From: Deltaproteobacteria bacterium
GTDB lineage: Bacteria; Myxococcota; B64-G9
Reading direction: 5' to 3'
Assembly: GCA_003647095.1 (NCBI GenBank)
Contig: QMME01000243.1
Coordinates: 1 to 6,355, forward strand
DNA: 6,355 nt
The notes under the pieces were generated by a model. The model did not search any database, was not told the DNA's origin, and saw nothing but the letters and a program-made list of their open reading frames with translations. Below, one piece after another: positions 5,303 through 6,355 of the stretch. Every line of letters starts with the position of its first letter. Positions within the stretch are counted from its first letter, which is position 1. Made by a program: the position numbers and the translations under genes.

Positions 5303-6241
5303 ATGTGGCAGGTAGCCTCGGGCATATTCCTGGGCTGGTCGCTGGGTTCCAACGACGCCGCCAACGTCTTCGGGACCGCGGTGGCCTCGCGCATGGTGCG
5401 CTTCTGGACGGCCGCGGCCCTGTGCTCGGTGTTCGTGATGCTGGGAGCGCTGCTGGAAGGGCGCCACGGCATGGAGACCTACCGGCAGCTCAGTCCCCTG
5501 GGGCTCAACGGCGCCTTCATCGCCTCGCTCTCGGCGGCGCTGACGGTGAGCCTGATGAGCTTCTGGCGCCTGCCGGTGTCCACCTCGCAGGCGGTGGTGG
5601 GCGCGCTGGTGTTGCTGGGCGTCCTGCGCCAGAACGTGGATACCGGTTCCCTGACCAAGGTGGTGCTCTGCTGGGTGGGCACTCCCATCGGGGCCATGCT
5701 GGCCAGCATCGTGCTCTACTATACCCTGGGCAAGTTCATGAACCTGCTGGCCCCGTCGATGTTCGCCTACGATCGCGGGCTGCGCTGGCTGCTGATCCTC
5801 TCCGGCTCCTACGGGGCCTACGCCCTGGGGGCCAACAACGTGGCCAACGTCACCGGGGCCTTCACCGGCCCGGGCATGCTGACGCCGCTGGCGGCCTGCT
5901 TGATCGGCGGCGGAGCCATCGTCCTGGGGGTGGTCACCTACTCCCGGCGGGTCATGCTCACCGTGGGCAAGGATCTCGTCCGCCTGGACGCCTTCACCGC
6001 CTTCATCGCCATCATGGCCGAGGCGGTCACGGTGCACATCTACGCCATGGTGGGCGTGCCGGTCTCCACCTCGCAGGCCGTGGTGGGCGCCGTGCTGGGT
6101 ATCGGTATCGTGAAGAGCATGAAGACCATCAACCGGCGCACCCTGTGGCGCATTCTCTTCGGCTGGGTGGGCACCCCGGCCATCGCCGCGGCCCTGGCCC
6201 TGGGGTTCTACGAGCTGTTCGTGCTGCTGCGGCTCCTGTAG
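5303..6241 (+). CDS. PiT-family inorganic phosphate permease
   Basis: A 312-residue inner-membrane phosphate symporter with the inverted internal duplication typical of PiT. Half 1 has GSNDAAN (15-21), PVSTSQAVVGA (91-101) and CWVGTP (123-128). Half 2 has GANNVAN (176-182), PVSTSQAVVGA (253-263) and GWVGTP (287-292). About ten hydrophobic segments fill the rest, and the central loop is short, as in compact bacterial and archaeal PiTs rather than E. coli PitA. The second signature has Asn at 179 where many members have Asp (GANDVAN); I believe this variant is common in short prokaryotic PiTs. The ATG lies one base after the DUF47 stop with no strong Shine-Dalgarno, implying translational coupling. 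PiT proteins can also carry arsenate. The substrate (metal-phosphate with H+ or Na+) is known for the family, not shown here. Confidence 0.93.
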   Translation: MWQVASGIFLGWSLGSNDAANVFGTAVASRMVRFWTAAALCSVFVMLGALLEGRHGMETYRQLSPLGLNGAFIASLSAALTVSLMSFWRLPVSTSQAVVGALVLLGVLRQNVDTGSLTKVVLCWVGTPIGAMLASIVLYYTLGKFMNLLAPSMFAYDRGLRWLLILSGSYGAYALGANNVANVTGAFTGPGMLTPLAACLIGGGAIVLGVVTYSRRVMLTVGKDLVRLDAFTAFIAIMAEAVTVHIYAMVGVPVSTSQAVVGAVLGIGIVKSMKTINRRTLWRILFGWVGTPAIAAALALGFYELFVLLRLL

Positions 6242-6278
6242 GCCGCGGGCCGCGCCGTGCCCGGCGGGTGGGAATGCG

Positions 6279-6355
6279 CGGCCCTGCTTAACGCCTCGTT
6301 GCCCTCCGCTGCTCGGCAAGCTCGCAGCTCCGGACAACTTCGCCTGCGCGGGCCG
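6279..6355. repeat. Structured non-coding palindromic tail, partly attC-like
   Basis: No gene is visible from 6242 to the window end. Nested complementary blocks are present: CGGCCC 6279-6284 with GGGCCG 6350-6355; GTTGCC 6298-6303 with GGACAAC 6332-6338 (imperfect); and GCTGC 6308-6312 with GCAGC 6324-6328 around an 11-base loop. The left end reads GCTTAAC-GCCTC-GTTGCCC, which matches the R''/spacer/L'' pattern of integron attC sites (RYYYAAC ... GTTG), and CAAC at 6335-6338 matches L'. The expected R' GTTRRRY is not found where it should be, so a functional attC is doubtful. It may be a degenerate site, a repetitive palindrome or simply a hairpin. Confidence 0.35.

Noticed and set aside
6246..6263. 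Terminator after the PiT gene (CGGGC ... GCCCG)
   Set aside because: Five-base stem with an 8-base loop and no following T-tract; expected by chance at this GC content.
5207..6337. Minus-strand ORF of 376 codons opposite the PiT gene
   Set aside because: His/Gln/Gly-rich antisense shadow; the plus strand has both PiT signatures and the internal repeat.

Overview
This 6,355-base window is GC-rich and densely coded. It looks like the chromosome of a Gram-negative bacterium, plausibly a Desulfuromonadota (Geobacter/Desulfuromonas-like) or related deltaproteobacterium. That placement is an inference from the high GC, a sigma-54 type promoter, a selenocysteine codon with a bacterial-type SECIS hairpin, and a linked DUF47/PiT phosphate-uptake pair. 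No marker gene settles it.

Layout: (1) 1-920, plus strand: the 3' end of thiH followed by complete thiE, overlapping by 4 bases (thiamine biosynthesis). (2) 972-3109, minus strand: a 12-TM APC-superfamily permease with a C-terminal soluble alpha/beta domain. Downstream of it is a 39-residue single-TM miniprotein with its own near-consensus sigma-54 promoter and strong Shine-Dalgarno; it is too short for ordinary ORF calling. (3) 3110-3302: a divergent intergenic region with a perfect GC hairpin and a good sigma-70 type promoter firing rightwards. (4) 3303-4610, plus strand: an exported DUF1573-type protein interrupted once, in frame, by TGA at 3600-3602. The TGA lies exactly where the family has the first Cys of its CGCT motif and is followed by a hairpin with a GGUC apical loop. 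I read it as one selenoprotein gene (Sec100) rather than two ORFs or a pseudogene. (5) 4651-6241, plus strand: a PhoU-like DUF47 protein and a PiT-family phosphate permease, one base apart. (6) 6242-6355: non-coding, with a structured palindromic tail that partly resembles an integron attC site.

The main discovery candidate is the UGA-containing DUF1573 protein: a periplasmic protein carrying a Sec-Gly-Cys redox motif, upstream of a phosphate-uptake module on the same strand. TGA ends thiH, thiE, the permease, the miniprotein and the DUF47 gene in this same window, so the genetic code is not globally reassigned. The second candidate is the sigma-54-driven membrane miniprotein.
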